A stretch of 64,000 nucleotides of DNA, from assembly GCA_016200325.1 (NCBI GenBank), contig JACQEZ010000019.1, positions 406,540 through 470,539 of the forward strand. The letters run 5' to 3'. The notes below the pieces were generated by a model. It made no database searches. It had not been told where the DNA came from and worked only from the letters and a program-made list of their open reading frames with translations. The DNA comes from Candidatus Manganitrophaceae bacterium (GTDB taxonomy: Bacteria; Nitrospirota; Nitrospiria; SBBL01; Manganitrophaceae). This document shows positions 34,439-43,975 of this stretch, one piece after another. Numbering within the stretch: the stretch's first letter is position 1; the number at the start of each line of letters is the position of its first letter. The position numbers and the translations under genes are program-made.

Positions 34439-36042
34439 AGAAAAAGACGACGGAACGTCAACCTAAATTTACCAACCTCTCCAACATCGAAATCGACCGG
34501 CTCTACACCGACCGATCGACCCGATCCCTCGATCCTCAGAACGATCTGAATCAACCTGGAAAATTCCCTTACACCCGCGGCGTCTATCCGACGATGTACC
34601 GAGGCCAGCTCTGGACGATGCGGCAGTTCTCCGGCTTCGCCTCCGCCGCCGAGACCAACGAGCGCTATCACTACCTTTTGAGCCAGGGGCAGACCGGCCT
34701 TTCGGTCGCGTTTGATCTCCCAACGTTGATGGGGTATGACTCCGATCACTCGAAGTCGCTCGGCGAGGTCGGAAAGTGCGGCGTGGCGATCGACACGATT
34801 CACGACATGGAACGGCTCTTCGACGATATCCCGCTCGATCGGGTCAGCACCTCGATGACAATCAACGCGCCGGCGATCGTCCTCTTCGCGATGTACCTCG
34901 CCGTCGCCGAAAAGCAGGGGGTTCCCTTCCAGCAACTGCGCGGAACGCTTCAGAATGACATTTTAAAAGAGTACATCGCTCAGAAAGAGTGGATCACCCC
35001 GCCCGCCCCCTCTTTGAAGCTGATCAACGACACGGTCCGGTTCTGCGTGGAGGAGGCCCCGCTCTTTCACCCGATCAGCATCTCCGGTTATCACATCCGG
35101 GAGGCGGGATCGACCGCGGTGCAAGAGCTCGCCTTTACCCTCTATGATGGACTGACCTACGTCGGATCGGCCATTCAATCCGGCTTAAAAGTAGACGCCT
35201 TCGCCCCGCGGCTCTCCTTCTTCTTCAATGCCCACAACGATTTCTTCGAGGAGATCGCCAAATACCGCGCCGCCCGGCGGCTCTGGGCGCGCGAGATGAA
35301 GCGGCGCTTCCATCCGAAAGACCCCCACTCGTTGATGCTCCGCTTTCACACGCAGACCGCCGGCTGCACCCTGACGGCACAACAACCCTACAACAACATC
35401 GTCCGGGTCGCCCTCCAGGCGCTGGCCGCCGTTTTGGGCGGAACGCAGTCTCTCCATACCAATTCGATGGATGAGACCTACGCGCTGCCGACGCAGGAGG
35501 CGGTGACGATCGCCCTTCGGACCCAGCAGATCCTCGCGCAGGAGACCGGCGTCGCCCACACGGTCGACCCGCTCGGCGGATCGTATTATATCGAGTGGCT
35601 GACCGATCAAATGGAAAAAGAGACGCGCCGCTACTTTAAAAAGCTCGACGCGATGGGGGGGATGCTTCGCGCCATCGAGAAGGGATTCCCGCAGCAGGAG
35701 ATCCACCGCGCCGCCGTCGCCTATCAGGAGGAGATCGACCGGAAGGAACGGCTGATCGTCGGCCTGAATGCGTTCGTCGAAAAAGAGGCGCGGCAAATCG
35801 AGATTCTAAAAGTCACCGGCGATGTCGAGCGGCGACAGGTCGCTCGGCTGAAGAAGGTCAAAGCAGCGCGGGATGAAAAAAAACTTCAACGCGCTTTGCA
35901 GCGGCTCACCGCGGCCGCGCAGGCCGACGCCTATCTGATGCCGCTGATCCTCGACGCGGTTCGGGCCTGCGCAACGGTCGGGGAGATCTCCGACGTTTTC
36001 AGAAAAGTCTGGGGCGAGTACCGCGAAACGGTCTCGTTTTGA
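34435..36042 (+). CDS. Methylmalonyl-CoA mutase, large (catalytic) subunit
   Basis: The 535-residue protein is the TIM-barrel acyl-CoA mutase domain without a B12 domain. Markers include FPYTRGVYPTMYRGQLWTMRQFSGFA, GLSVAFDLPTLMGYDSD, AGSTAVQELAFTLYDG and RFHTQTAGCTLTAQQPYNN with the catalytic His. The TYRG...RQYAG-type signature (here MYRGQLWTMRQFSGF) favours methylmalonyl-CoA over isobutyryl-CoA, but homologues can differ. The B12-binding subunit is encoded two genes later. The ATG overlaps the previous stop. No MeaB-type GTPase chaperone is visible nearby. Confidence 0.92.
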   Translation: MKKKTTERQPKFTNLSNIEIDRLYTDRSTRSLDPQNDLNQPGKFPYTRGVYPTMYRGQLWTMRQFSGFASAAETNERYHYLLSQGQTGLSVAFDLPTLMGYDSDHSKSLGEVGKCGVAIDTIHDMERLFDDIPLDRVSTSMTINAPAIVLFAMYLAVAEKQGVPFQQLRGTLQNDILKEYIAQKEWITPPAPSLKLINDTVRFCVEEAPLFHPISISGYHIREAGSTAVQELAFTLYDGLTYVGSAIQSGLKVDAFAPRLSFFFNAHNDFFEEIAKYRAARRLWAREMKRRFHPKDPHSLMLRFHTQTAGCTLTAQQPYNNIVRVALQALAAVLGGTQSLHTNSMDETYALPTQEAVTIALRTQQILAQETGVAHTVDPLGGSYYIEWLTDQMEKETRRYFKKLDAMGGMLRAIEKGFPQQEIHRAAVAYQEEIDRKERLIVGLNAFVEKEARQIEILKVTGDVERRQVARLKKVKAARDEKKLQRALQRLTAAAQADAYLMPLILDAVRACATVGEISDVFRKVWGEYRETVSF

Positions 36043-36043
36043 A

Positions 36044-36886
36044 ATGAAACTCGGCGCCTTTGAAATTGAACCCTTGACAGACGGCACCTTTCGACTCGAC
36101 GGCGGGGCGATGTTCGGCGTCGTCCCGAAGGTCCTTTGGGAAAAGCACCATCCGGCCGACGCGCGAAACCGGATTCACCTGGAGCTCGGCGTCCTCCTCG
36201 TCCGGGCGCACGGAAAAAATATTTTGATCGACACCGGCATCGGGAACAAAGGGGATGCGAAGTTCAATGAGATCTACGCGGTGAGCCGGACCCCGTCGAT
36301 CGAAGAATCGCTCGGCCGGAACCACCTCTCCCCCGCCGACATCGGATTGGTCATCAACACCCACTTTCACTTCGATCACGCCGGCGGAAACACCCGGCGC
36401 GACGAGCGGGGCCACATCCACCCGACCTTTCCACGGGCAACTTATTTCATCCAGAAAGGGGAGTGGGAGTTCGCCAATACCTTTAACGAGCGGACCCGCG
36501 GAAGTTATCTCCTTGAGAATTATGAAGTCTTGCCGAAAGAGGGGCGGCTCGATCTCCTCGAAGGAGACTCCGAAATCCTCAAAGGGATCTCGGTCGTCCG
36601 CACCCCCGGCCACACCGCGCACCATCAATCGGTCCTGATCGAATCGAATGGCGAGAAAGCGCTCTTCATCGGCGATCTAATCCCGACCGCCGCCCATCTC
36701 CCTCTCCCCTACATCATGGGCTATGATCTCTTCCCCCTCACCACGCTGGAGACAAAGCGGCAATTGTTGGAGCAGGCGTATGAAGAGCATTGGCTCCTCA
36801 TTTTTCAACATGACCCCAAAATTAGGATCGGCTACCTGAACAAAAAAGAGGGACGATACACGCTGGAGGAGGTTTCGTATGGCTAA
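36044..36886 (+). CDS. MBL-fold metallohydrolase inside the mutase operon
   Basis: The 280-residue protein has the metallo-beta-lactamase HxHxDH motif ([10 protein letters not shown]), a later metal His in [11 protein letters not shown] and the final metal Asp/His (FIGDLIP; LIFQHDP). It resembles quorum-quenching-lactonase-like or glyoxalase II-like MBL hydrolases. It sits between the two methylmalonyl-CoA mutase subunit genes, one base after the first and overlapping the second by eight bases, so it must be made with them. A thioesterase or repair role on acyl-CoA derivatives is a guess. Confidence 0.85.
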   Translation: MKLGAFEIEPLTDGTFRLDGGAMFGVVPKVLWEKHHPADARNRIHLELGVLLVRAHGKNILIDTGIGNKGDAKFNEIYAVSRTPSIEESLGRNHLSPADIGLVINTHFHFDHAGGNTRRDERGHIHPTFPRATYFIQKGEWEFANTFNERTRGSYLLENYEVLPKEGRLDLLEGDSEILKGISVVRTPGHTAHHQSVLIESNGEKALFIGDLIPTAAHLPLPYIMGYDLFPLTTLETKRQLLEQAYEEHWLLIFQHDPKIRIGYLNKKEGRYTLEEVSYG

Positions 36887-37328
36887 AACCGCAACCCAGC
36901 GGACTTCGTCAAAATCATCCACTCGACAAAAACCGGTCGAATGGCGAAAGCGGGTGCTGCTCGCCAAGATCGGTCTCGACGGACATGATCGAGGGGTCAA
37001 GGTGGTCGCCCGCGCGCTGCGTGACGGCGGAATTGAAGTGATCTATCTCGGCCTCCATCACACCCCCGCCGAAATCGTCCTCTCGGCAATCCAAGAAGAT
37101 GTCGACGCCATCGGCCTCTCCCTCCACTCCGCCGCCCACATGACCCTCTTCCAAGAGGTCCTCAGGCTGCTAAAAAAAGAGAAGGCCACCGACATCGCCC
37201 TCTTCGGCGGCGGCATCATCCCGGAAGAAGACATCCGCGACCTCAAAAAAAAGGGGGTCCGCGAAATCTTCACCCCCGGCACACCGCTAGAAGAAATCGT
37301 CCGATTTGTAAAAGAACTCAAAAGATAA
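36879..37328 (+). CDS. Methylmalonyl-CoA mutase, B12-binding subunit
   Basis: The 149-residue protein has a basic N-terminal extension and a B12-binding Rossmann domain. The DxHxxG base-off motif is in [20 protein letters not shown], followed by [10 protein letters not shown] and [12 protein letters not shown]. It binds adenosylcobalamin and pairs with the large subunit at 34435-36042. The cofactor would be supplied by the B12 operon's PduO. It is the last gene of the operon. The following 345-base gap holds only strong hairpins. Confidence 0.93.
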   Translation: MAKTATQRTSSKSSTRQKPVEWRKRVLLAKIGLDGHDRGVKVVARALRDGGIEVIYLGLHHTPAEIVLSAIQEDVDAIGLSLHSAAHMTLFQEVLRLLKKEKATDIALFGGGIIPEEDIRDLKKKGVREIFTPGTPLEEIVRFVKELKR

Positions 37329-37565
37329 GAGTGCAGAGTGAAGGAGAGGAAAGAACGGTCAGCCATTGGCTAAAAGATTAAAACCTCAAGCTGACTGCTG
37401 AACTCGGTCTTCTTCAAAGCGCCTGCGCGTCGAGGAGGTCCTGTGTCCGCCACTCTACTGCGTTTTTGATCAAACGTTTCCATCTACCCTTTCAGGGCGC
37501 ATGTCTGAGGCGCAGTCCGCACTGCTTTATGTGCGGTCGCGCCGAGTTCGGCCGCAGGGGGGCCA

Positions 37566-37648
37566 GGGGGTTCCACCCCCGGCGTCTGGGGAAGCCGGAG
37601 GGGGCGCGACGAGGCGCCCCCACGGTGGGGTTTGGGGTGAAACCCCAC
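37566..37648. repeat. Three consecutive GC-rich hairpins
   Basis: Three back-to-back inverted repeats occur: GGGGGT/ACCCCC (37566-37580), GGGGGCGC/GCGCCCCC (37600-37621) and GTGGGGTTT/AAACCCCAC (37625-37648). They lie between the end of the mutase operon and the convergent hutI stop. No T-run follows, so they are not classical terminators. I see no gene in 37329-37672. Confidence 0.6.
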
Positions 37649-37672
37649 GACCCTCGAACCTTCCCCTAGAAA

Positions 37673-38923
37673 TCAGCGCCCCGAATAAACGACCTTCCCC
37701 TTCTTCAAAACCTGCTCCACATGATTGACCCCAAAGAAATAAGGGAGCTGCTCATAATGCTCCAGATCGAGAATCAACAGGTCCGCCTGCTTCCCCACCT
37801 CCAAGCTCCCGACCTGGGCCTCCAGCCCCACCGCATGCGCCGCATTGATCGTCGCCGCAGAAATCGCCTCCGCCGCCGTGAGCTTAAAATCGCGCACCGC
37901 CAGATGAATGATTTCTTGCATCGAAAGACAGGGGGACGAGCCGGGATTAAAATCGGTCGCCAACGCAACCGGCACCCCCCCCTCCACCAACGCCCGCACC
38001 GGCGGAAAAGAGGCCGCCCCTAAAAAATGAGAGACCCCCGGCAACAGCACCCCGACCGCGCCGCTCTCCGCGAGCAGCGGCACCTCGTCCGGCCGAATAT
38101 GATCGAGATGATCGACCGACCGCGCACCGAACTCCGCCGCCAGGCGCACCCCCCCTTGATCGGAGAACTCTCCCGCATGAAGCTTGATTCCAAATTGATT
38201 CTGCCGGGCCGCCTTTAACACGCGCCGGCTTTGCTGATAGCTGAACGCCCCCTCCTCACAGAAGACGTCGCAGAACGCCGCCCGAGATCGAACCGACGGG
38301 AGCATCTCGACGACCTGATCGACATAGGCCTCCGGCCGATCGGCATACTCCTTTGGAATTGCATGGGCTCCTAAGAAAGTCGGAACGAGATCGAGCGGCA
38401 GCCGTTTTTGCAATTGCGCGATGACTTTCAAGATCTTGACTTCGTTTTGAAGATCGAGACCATAGCCGCTTTTGATTTCGACCGTCGTCGTCCCGCAGGC
38501 AAGCATCTTCTTCAGATAGGCCTCGGCCCGCTCCGTCAGCGACTTCAACGAGGCGGTCCGGGTCGCTTCGACCGTGCGGAGGATGCCCCCTCCTCTCTTG
38601 AGGATCTCTAGATAAGGAACCCCGCGTAGTTTCTCGGCCCATTCTCCTTCGCGGCTGCCGGCGAAAACGGCATGGGTGTGTGGATCGACAAAGCCCGGCA
38701 GGACGACGCTCCCTTCCGCATCGATCTCCCGCCGGGCCGGGCCCTTTCTGCGGTACTCCTTCTGCGTACCGACCCAAGCAATCTTTCCACGGGAGGTCGC
38801 CACCACCCCGTTTCGAATCAACCCAACCTCGGAGAGCGCCGGCCCGCGCTTGGGCCCGCCGGGAGAGGCGACGGTGAGGAGTTCGCCACAGCCGACGATC
38901 GCCAGATCAAAGACCGGGGTCAT
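37673..38923 (-). CDS. hutI: Imidazolonepropionase
   Basis: The 416-residue amidohydrolase has the metal motif PGFVDPHTHAVF, TTVEIKSGYGLD, KLHAGEFSDQGG and VALATDFNPGSS, all in order. It hydrolyses 4-imidazolone-5-propionate to N-formimino-glutamate in histidine breakdown. It is separated from hutU and hutG by about 3.4 kb and is transcribed on the same strand. GAGAGGA precedes its ATG. Confidence 0.94.
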   Translation of the reverse strand: MTPVFDLAIVGCGELLTVASPGGPKRGPALSEVGLIRNGVVATSRGKIAWVGTQKEYRRKGPARREIDAEGSVVLPGFVDPHTHAVFAGSREGEWAEKLRGVPYLEILKRGGGILRTVEATRTASLKSLTERAEAYLKKMLACGTTTVEIKSGYGLDLQNEVKILKVIAQLQKRLPLDLVPTFLGAHAIPKEYADRPEAYVDQVVEMLPSVRSRAAFCDVFCEEGAFSYQQSRRVLKAARQNQFGIKLHAGEFSDQGGVRLAAEFGARSVDHLDHIRPDEVPLLAESGAVGVLLPGVSHFLGAASFPPVRALVEGGVPVALATDFNPGSSPCLSMQEIIHLAVRDFKLTAAEAISAATINAAHAVGLEAQVGSLEVGKQADLLILDLEHYEQLPYFFGVNHVEQVLKKGKVVYSGR

Positions 38924-39098
38924 GGTCCTCTCCTCTCATAAAATGCAACGTGAAACCATCACGCTCCCTCACATTGATTTTTTGGGTTTTCCTGTGATAT
39001 ACCACACTCACATCCAATTTCAAAGGACGATCTGCTTGCCTGCAGGAGAGCGTTATCCCTGCCGGCTCAAGCCTTTGCCTTTTCCCTGGAGAGTGAGA

Positions 39099-39518
39099 AT
39101 GCGCGTTCCCGGTTTACGTCCCTCGTCCGACAAGGTCGGCGGCCTGGTCTACTTCGGCAGGATGCTCGATAAAATTCGCCTGCAAGCCCAAAACAAGCTT
39201 CCGCTCGACTATCATAAAAATCTCGGCACCGGATTCGACGGCCGCTGTGTGAGGTTCCTGCGCATCGATTATATGACGCTGGTCAATCGCGTCATGCAAG
39301 GAGGAACCGACGAAGAGATTTTAGGCTGGTGCTTCAGCCAGGGACGACAACCAAATGCCGAGGAGATCGAAGTGTGGAATGGATTTATGAGCAAGCGGGG
39401 TTGGAACGACGAAGCAACGGAAGTGTTGGAGAAGATGAAGCACGACCGCGGCTTCGCAGACCGGGCCGACATCCGAACGATGTTTGAATTTCACAAGGCA
39501 GACGAAGAGGACGATTAA
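39099..39518 (+). CDS. DUF5069-type protein
   Basis: The 139-residue soluble protein matches the DUF5069 pattern: SSDKVGGLVYFGRMLDKIRL near the start, LPLDYHKNLGTGFDGRCVRFL, then an acidic C-terminus. Function is unknown for the family. A long open frame extends back to 38676 through the hutI promoter region; GGAGAG before the ATG at 39099 and family length fix this start. It is divergent from hutI with a 175-base gap. The gap 39519-39835 shows nothing I recognise. Confidence 0.78.
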   Translation: MRVPGLRPSSDKVGGLVYFGRMLDKIRLQAQNKLPLDYHKNLGTGFDGRCVRFLRIDYMTLVNRVMQGGTDEEILGWCFSQGRQPNAEEIEVWNGFMSKRGWNDEATEVLEKMKHDRGFADRADIRTMFEFHKADEEDD

Positions 39519-39835
39519 AGGTTTGCAGTTGATCAGACCTCCTTTCCTGAAATCCACCCCTCTGCCAGCCTACAATCCCTGAGGTTTCAAAGAGCGCCGC
39601 GCCCTCTCGGCGTTCCATTCTCGGCAGGTATAGAACCATCCTTCAGATCGGAATATCCAGAAAAGGTGTTATATTTGTAATTCTGAGAGGGATGGCAGGC
39701 TCTTCGAAGCTCATCAGATCTTTTATTCTTAAGTAAAACCGCGATCGATCAGTTTCGATACTCCCGGACCAGAATTCAGTTTAATGAAATCGTTATCTTA
39801 AAATGCTGTTTTTCATAAGTCATGGAGTAGGTGGG

Positions 39836-40969
39836 ATGAAGATCCAGCACTGGGCACTCGTTATTTTAGTACTTTTATCAGCCTCCTTTTCTCAAGCGGA
39901 GGATGGGGTCACAGACAAAGAGATTCTGATCGGCATGTCCAATGGCCAGACCGGACCTATTTCCGAAAACGGCAAGATGATGAAGGAAGGGGCGACGGTC
40001 TACTTCAACAAGGTGAACGCCGCCGGAGGCGTTCAGGGCCGCAAAATCAGGCTGCTGGTTTATGACGACCTCTACCAGGCCCCTGTTGTGTTCGCGAACA
40101 CCCGCAAATTAATCGAGGAAGAGAAGGTGTTCGCTTTGTTCGGGTATATCGGTTCCGGAAATTCAGCGGCGATCGTGCCGATCATCACCCGAGCCGGCGT
40201 CCCCTATCTCTTCCCATTGACGGGCGCTGAAATTATCCGCAATCCCGTCAATAAATACGTCTTTAACCTTCGCGCCAGTTATGCGGACGAGATCGAGGTC
40301 ATGGTCGAGCGGTTGACTGAGGACCTTCATATTCAAAAGATCGGCATCTTTTTTCAGACGGACGCCATGGGGGACGCAGGTCGCGCCGGGGTGGTGCGGG
40401 CCTTGCGAAAGCGGAACATGGCCTTGGTCGGAGAGGGCAAGTTTGTCCACGATACCGTTGATGTTGATGAGGCCTTCGAAGCGCTGATCAAGGCGAATCC
40501 CGAAGCGGTCATTATGGCTTGCACCTATCAGCCCTGCGCCGCTTTTCTCAAAAAAGCAAAGGCGCGTCGATTCAATCCTAAGTTTTTACTCGTCTCATCG
40601 GGCACCGTCCCCTTAATCCACGCGGCGGGGAAAGATGCCGACGGGCTCATTGTGACCCAGATCGTGCCGAATCCAATCGACAGCACCTTGCCGATTGTAA
40701 AAGAGTATCTCTCGGACATGAACGCCGCAGGGCGCATCCCCAATCCGGTCAGTCTGGAGAGCTATCTCGACGCCAAGGTTACGGTCGAAGCGCTGAAGAA
40801 AACCGCTCCGCTCACGCGTGAGGCCTTTATTTCTACGCTGGAGCAGCTAAAGATGGACGCGGGCGGACTGGAGGTCTCATTCAACCCGACGGACCATCAA
40901 GGCTTACACCAGGTCTTTTTAACAAAGATCGAAAACGGCAAAGCGGTGACGATCCAAAACCTCAAATAG
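39836..40969 (+). CDS. Liv-type ABC transporter substrate-binding protein (orphan)
   Basis: The 377-residue product has a signal peptide (cleavage near residue 20) and a Peripla_BP_6 domain: ILIGMSNGQTGPISENGKMM, the VNAAGGVQGRKIRLLVYDD block and a late LPIVKEYLSDM. This family binds amino acids, urea or aromatic acids. No permease or ATPase genes accompany it, so it is an orphan component or a periplasmic sensor partner. The upstream ATG at 39803 does not give a better signal. Compare the dead livF tail at 5983-6119. Confidence 0.86.
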   Translation: MKIQHWALVILVLLSASFSQAEDGVTDKEILIGMSNGQTGPISENGKMMKEGATVYFNKVNAAGGVQGRKIRLLVYDDLYQAPVVFANTRKLIEEEKVFALFGYIGSGNSAAIVPIITRAGVPYLFPLTGAEIIRNPVNKYVFNLRASYADEIEVMVERLTEDLHIQKIGIFFQTDAMGDAGRAGVVRALRKRNMALVGEGKFVHDTVDVDEAFEALIKANPEAVIMACTYQPCAAFLKKAKARRFNPKFLLVSSGTVPLIHAAGKDADGLIVTQIVPNPIDSTLPIVKEYLSDMNAAGRIPNPVSLESYLDAKVTVEALKKTAPLTREAFISTLEQLKMDAGGLEVSFNPTDHQGLHQVFLTKIENGKAVTIQNLK

Positions 40970-41040
40970 GAGACGGTAGACGGTCCCCATTCCATGACCC
41001 CTTGCAATCGATCTTCTAAAAAGCATGAAATTTTATTCGG

Positions 41041-41064
41041 CCGGTCTGCCCCTCGGCAGACCGG
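41041..41064. terminator. Hairpin after the Liv-type binding protein
   Basis: A perfect 9-bp stem CCGGTCTGC / GCAGACCGG with a 6-base loop, 71 bases after the gene's stop. It lacks a T-run on the plus strand. Confidence 0.4.
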
Positions 41065-41307
41065 GAAGATTCTAGCTGCTGCAACTTCCTCCACGAACGC
41101 CAGAGAGACCCTTTCATCTTATCTCTTGCTTCTCGTTACGCCCACCGCTCTTAGAGAGCTGACACTCCCCTTCGCTCCCCCCTTTTAAACCGGTCGGCGG
41201 ATGATCAAGGCTGAACTGGCACTTGATGATATCACCGCTCAATTGAACTTGGATATGTGAGCCGATGGGCCGATGGGATTGACAATGTCATCACCGCCCC
41301 TTCCGTT

Positions 41308-41344
41308 GAAAAGCCGTGGTCCGAGTAAAAGACCACGGCTTTTC
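41308..41344. terminator. Bidirectional intrinsic terminator
   Basis: A perfect 14-bp stem GAAAAGCCGTGGTC / GACCACGGCTTTTC with a 9-base loop gives A/T tails on both sides, 25 bases beyond the stop of the secreted-protein gene on the minus strand. The rest of 40970-41369 shows no gene. Confidence 0.85.
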
Positions 41345-41369
41345 ATATTAAAACAGGGACCGGCCGACT

Positions 41370-41762
41370 TTAACCGCCTCCCCCGCGCGCCTCACCATTT
41401 CCTCCTCGGCCGGCACTCTGACCGCCGGCGCTGGGGGAGCCTGCTTTGAGTTTACCGCTCGATGGGTCATTATTGGAAGGGTCGCTCTTTGCACTTCCCG
41501 CGGCGGAAGGCCCCGCCCCTTTTCCCGAGGCCTCGATGCAAGGGTTGGTGCCATCAGGCTGCTTGGCCTCCGGTGAGCCGCTTGCTGCACCGGCCGGTGC
41601 CATACCGGGGGGGCATTGGACCGCTCCCGCCTTGCTCTCGGCGCTCGCCGAAGATTTTGGGCTCCCTTCGGAGGAAGCGCTTTCCGCAAACGCCGGTATC
41701 CCCTGAGACATCACCAACGCAAGAACAAACAATCCGATTCCGAATTCGTGAACTCGCCTCAT
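41370..41762 (-). CDS. Small secreted low-complexity protein
   Basis: The 130-residue product has a clean signal peptide (MRRVHEFGIGLFVLALVMSQ, cleavage after AFA near residue 26). The mature part is Ser/Ala/Gly/Pro-rich and disordered, with just two Cys (QCPPGM, NPCIEA) that could form one disulfide, and ends in a Gly-rich tail. GGAGGG lies before the ATG and a strong terminator follows the gene, so it is a real transcription unit. I do not recognise the family and propose no function. Confidence 0.7.
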   Translation of the reverse strand: MRRVHEFGIGLFVLALVMSQGIPAFAESASSEGSPKSSASAESKAGAVQCPPGMAPAGAASGSPEAKQPDGTNPCIEASGKGAGPSAAGSAKSDPSNNDPSSGKLKAGSPSAGGQSAGRGGNGEARGGGG

Positions 41763-42289
41763 CTCTTCCCTCCTTTAAATGTAAATGTGATCATTCGTTC
41801 CGTTATAAACAGTGCAACTGAAGTGCTCCGTCAAACGAGGAGTGACGTCCGAATGATGGTCGTTATAGCAAATCGAAACGGCCCTCGTGAAGCTGCAAGA
41901 CCTCACCGTCAGCTCGGCATCTAGAAGCCTGCAACATCCCGTAAGGAGATGCATTTTGCCGAGCCTCATCTATAAGATTAGACAACTTTGTAATCGTGCG
42001 TCAATTAATCTGAAAGGATTATTCCGTTTTCCCTGATGGTGTCGTGGCAGGTGAAGTGAGGGGATTTCGCTGTATCGTCTTCTGGAGTAGAAGATCCTCT
42101 ATCGAAATAGAAGCGCTTTGGAAAATTAATGATCCTCGCCGTCGCCTCCCCTCGACTTGGGCGATCCTCTCGGGGTGGAAAGCGCGTCGGGATTGTCTAG
42201 AATCTCATCATTGGTCGTTCGAACACTCGGAGGCCCGCCCGATTTTCTTTTTTATATCTTTTTATATCATTGATGTCTATTTTGGATGT
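41763..42289. other. Gene-free AT-richer spacer
   Basis: No credible coding frame or RNA gene is visible. The only structure is a 13-bp tandem duplication, GATGTCTATTTTG twice at 42272-42297, which repeats the last bases and stop codon of hutU. Confidence 0.5.
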
Positions 42290-43975
42290 CTATTTTGGAA
42301 TCTTCACCTTCTTCTTACGTGACGTCTCTTTCGCCTTTTCATACCCCGCATCGACATGCCTCGCCACGCCGATCCCCGGATCGACGGTGAGGACACGGGA
42401 AAGGCGCGCCTCGCGGCGCTTCGTTCCATCGGCGACGATCACCATTCCCGCATGAAGCGCGTTGCCGATTCCGACCCCGCCGCCGTGATGGAAGGAGACC
42501 CACGACGCGCCGGAAACCGCATTCAACGCAAAGTTCAGCAGCGGCCAGTCGGCAATCGCATCGGAGCCGTCGGCCATCCCCTCCGTCTCTCGATAAGGCG
42601 ACGCAACGGAGCCGCAGTCGAGGTGGTCTCGGCCGAGGACGACCGGCGCCGACACCTCCCCGCGCCGAATCAAGTCGTTGATCACGAGTCCAAATTTTTC
42701 ACGGTCGCCATAGCCGAGCCAGCAGATCCGGGCCGGCAGCCCGGTGAACGGAATCTTTTTCTGTGCCAGATCGATCCACCGCTTGAGCGCCCGCGCTTTC
42801 GGAAAGGTCGCCTTCAGCGCCTGGTCGATTCGGTAGATGTCTTTCGGATCGCCGGAGAGGGCGGCCCACCGGAACGGGCCTTTCCCTTCGCAAAAGAGCG
42901 GCCGGATATAGGCGGGAACAAAGCCGGGATATTTAAACGAGCCGTCCCTATTTTTGATCGGCACCCCCGCCAATGCGGCCTGTCCGCGCAGGTTGTTGCC
43001 ATAATCGACTGCGACCGCGCCGGCCGTCTGCATCGCCAAGATCGCCTCGACATGGCGGGCAATCGTCTCGAGCGACTTTTGGCGATAGGTGCCGGGGTCA
43101 TCCTCTCGCAGCCGGTCGAGCGCTGGGAGGTCGCCGATCGGGACATAAGAGAGAAGATCATGCGCCGAGGTTTGGTCGGTCACGATATCGGGAATCTTTC
43201 CGCGGCGGACCAGCTCCGGATAAACCTCGCCGGCATTTCCGACCAGTCCGACCGACAGAGGCCGGCCGCTCCGGCAGGCGCTCTTCACCCAGGTGAGCGC
43301 CTCATCGAGCCGATCGGTCATCCGGTCGCAAAACCCTTCTTTGACCTTTCGCTCGATCCGCTCCGCCCGAACCTCCACGTTCAGGATCGCCGCCTCGTTC
43401 ATCGTCGCCGCAAGCGGCTGCGCCCCGCTCATCCCCCCGAGCCCAGCGGTCAGAATCCATTTTCCAGAGAGGGATTCGGCTCGAAAGGCTTGCGTCGCGA
43501 TCGCTGCGAAAGTTTCATAGGTCCCCTGAAGAATCCCTTGTGTTCCGATGTAGATCCAGCTTCCCGCCGTCATCTGACCATACATCATCAGTCCCATCCG
43601 GTCGAGCCGGTCAAACGCCTCAGGCGTCGCCCAGGCCGGCACGAGGTTGGAGTTGGCCAGGATGACGCGCGGCGCCTCCCGGTGGCTCTTCGCGATATAA
43701 ACCGGCTTTCCGGACTGAACGCAGAGGGTCTCATCGGGCGCCAATTCTCGAAGCGCCTGAACCATCCGGTGATACTCTTTCCAATTTCGCGCCGCCCGGC
43801 CGGCGCCGCCGTAGACAACCAGGTTCTTCCAATCAACCGCCACCCGTTCGTCAAGGTTGTTCATCAACATCCGGAGCGCCGCTTCCGCATCCCAGCTTTT
43901 GCAGCTTTTCCGGGCACCGATCGGTGCAGAGATCGGCTCTTGAGGCCGGAGCGCCTCGAACATCGGACGACTCAT
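42290..43975 (-). CDS. hutU: Urocanate hydratase
   Basis: The 561-residue protein has the urocanase features: NAD-contacting [10 protein letters not shown] region, [17 protein letters not shown], the catalytic loop DQTSAHD, and [18 protein letters not shown] motif ([20 protein letters not shown]). It converts urocanate to imidazolone propionate. It overlaps the hutG stop by four bases. The C-terminus is Lys-rich ([10 protein letters not shown]). Histidine ammonia-lyase (hutH) is not in the window. Confidence 0.96.
   Translation of the reverse strand: MSRPMFEALRPQEPISAPIGARKSCKSWDAEAALRMLMNNLDERVAVDWKNLVVYGGAGRAARNWKEYHRMVQALRELAPDETLCVQSGKPVYIAKSHREAPRVILANSNLVPAWATPEAFDRLDRMGLMMYGQMTAGSWIYIGTQGILQGTYETFAAIATQAFRAESLSGKWILTAGLGGMSGAQPLAATMNEAAILNVEVRAERIERKVKEGFCDRMTDRLDEALTWVKSACRSGRPLSVGLVGNAGEVYPELVRRGKIPDIVTDQTSAHDLLSYVPIGDLPALDRLREDDPGTYRQKSLETIARHVEAILAMQTAGAVAVDYGNNLRGQAALAGVPIKNRDGSFKYPGFVPAYIRPLFCEGKGPFRWAALSGDPKDIYRIDQALKATFPKARALKRWIDLAQKKIPFTGLPARICWLGYGDREKFGLVINDLIRRGEVSAPVVLGRDHLDCGSVASPYRETEGMADGSDAIADWPLLNFALNAVSGASWVSFHHGGGVGIGNALHAGMVIVADGTKRREARLSRVLTVDPGIGVARHVDAGYEKAKETSRKKKVKIPK

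Noticed and set aside
37466..37728. Short frames in the gap before hutI
   Set aside because: Composition is explained by GC-rich hairpins; no start signal.
38676..39098. Extended DUF5069 reading
   Set aside because: Runs through the hutI 5' end; the ribosome site and family length support 39099.
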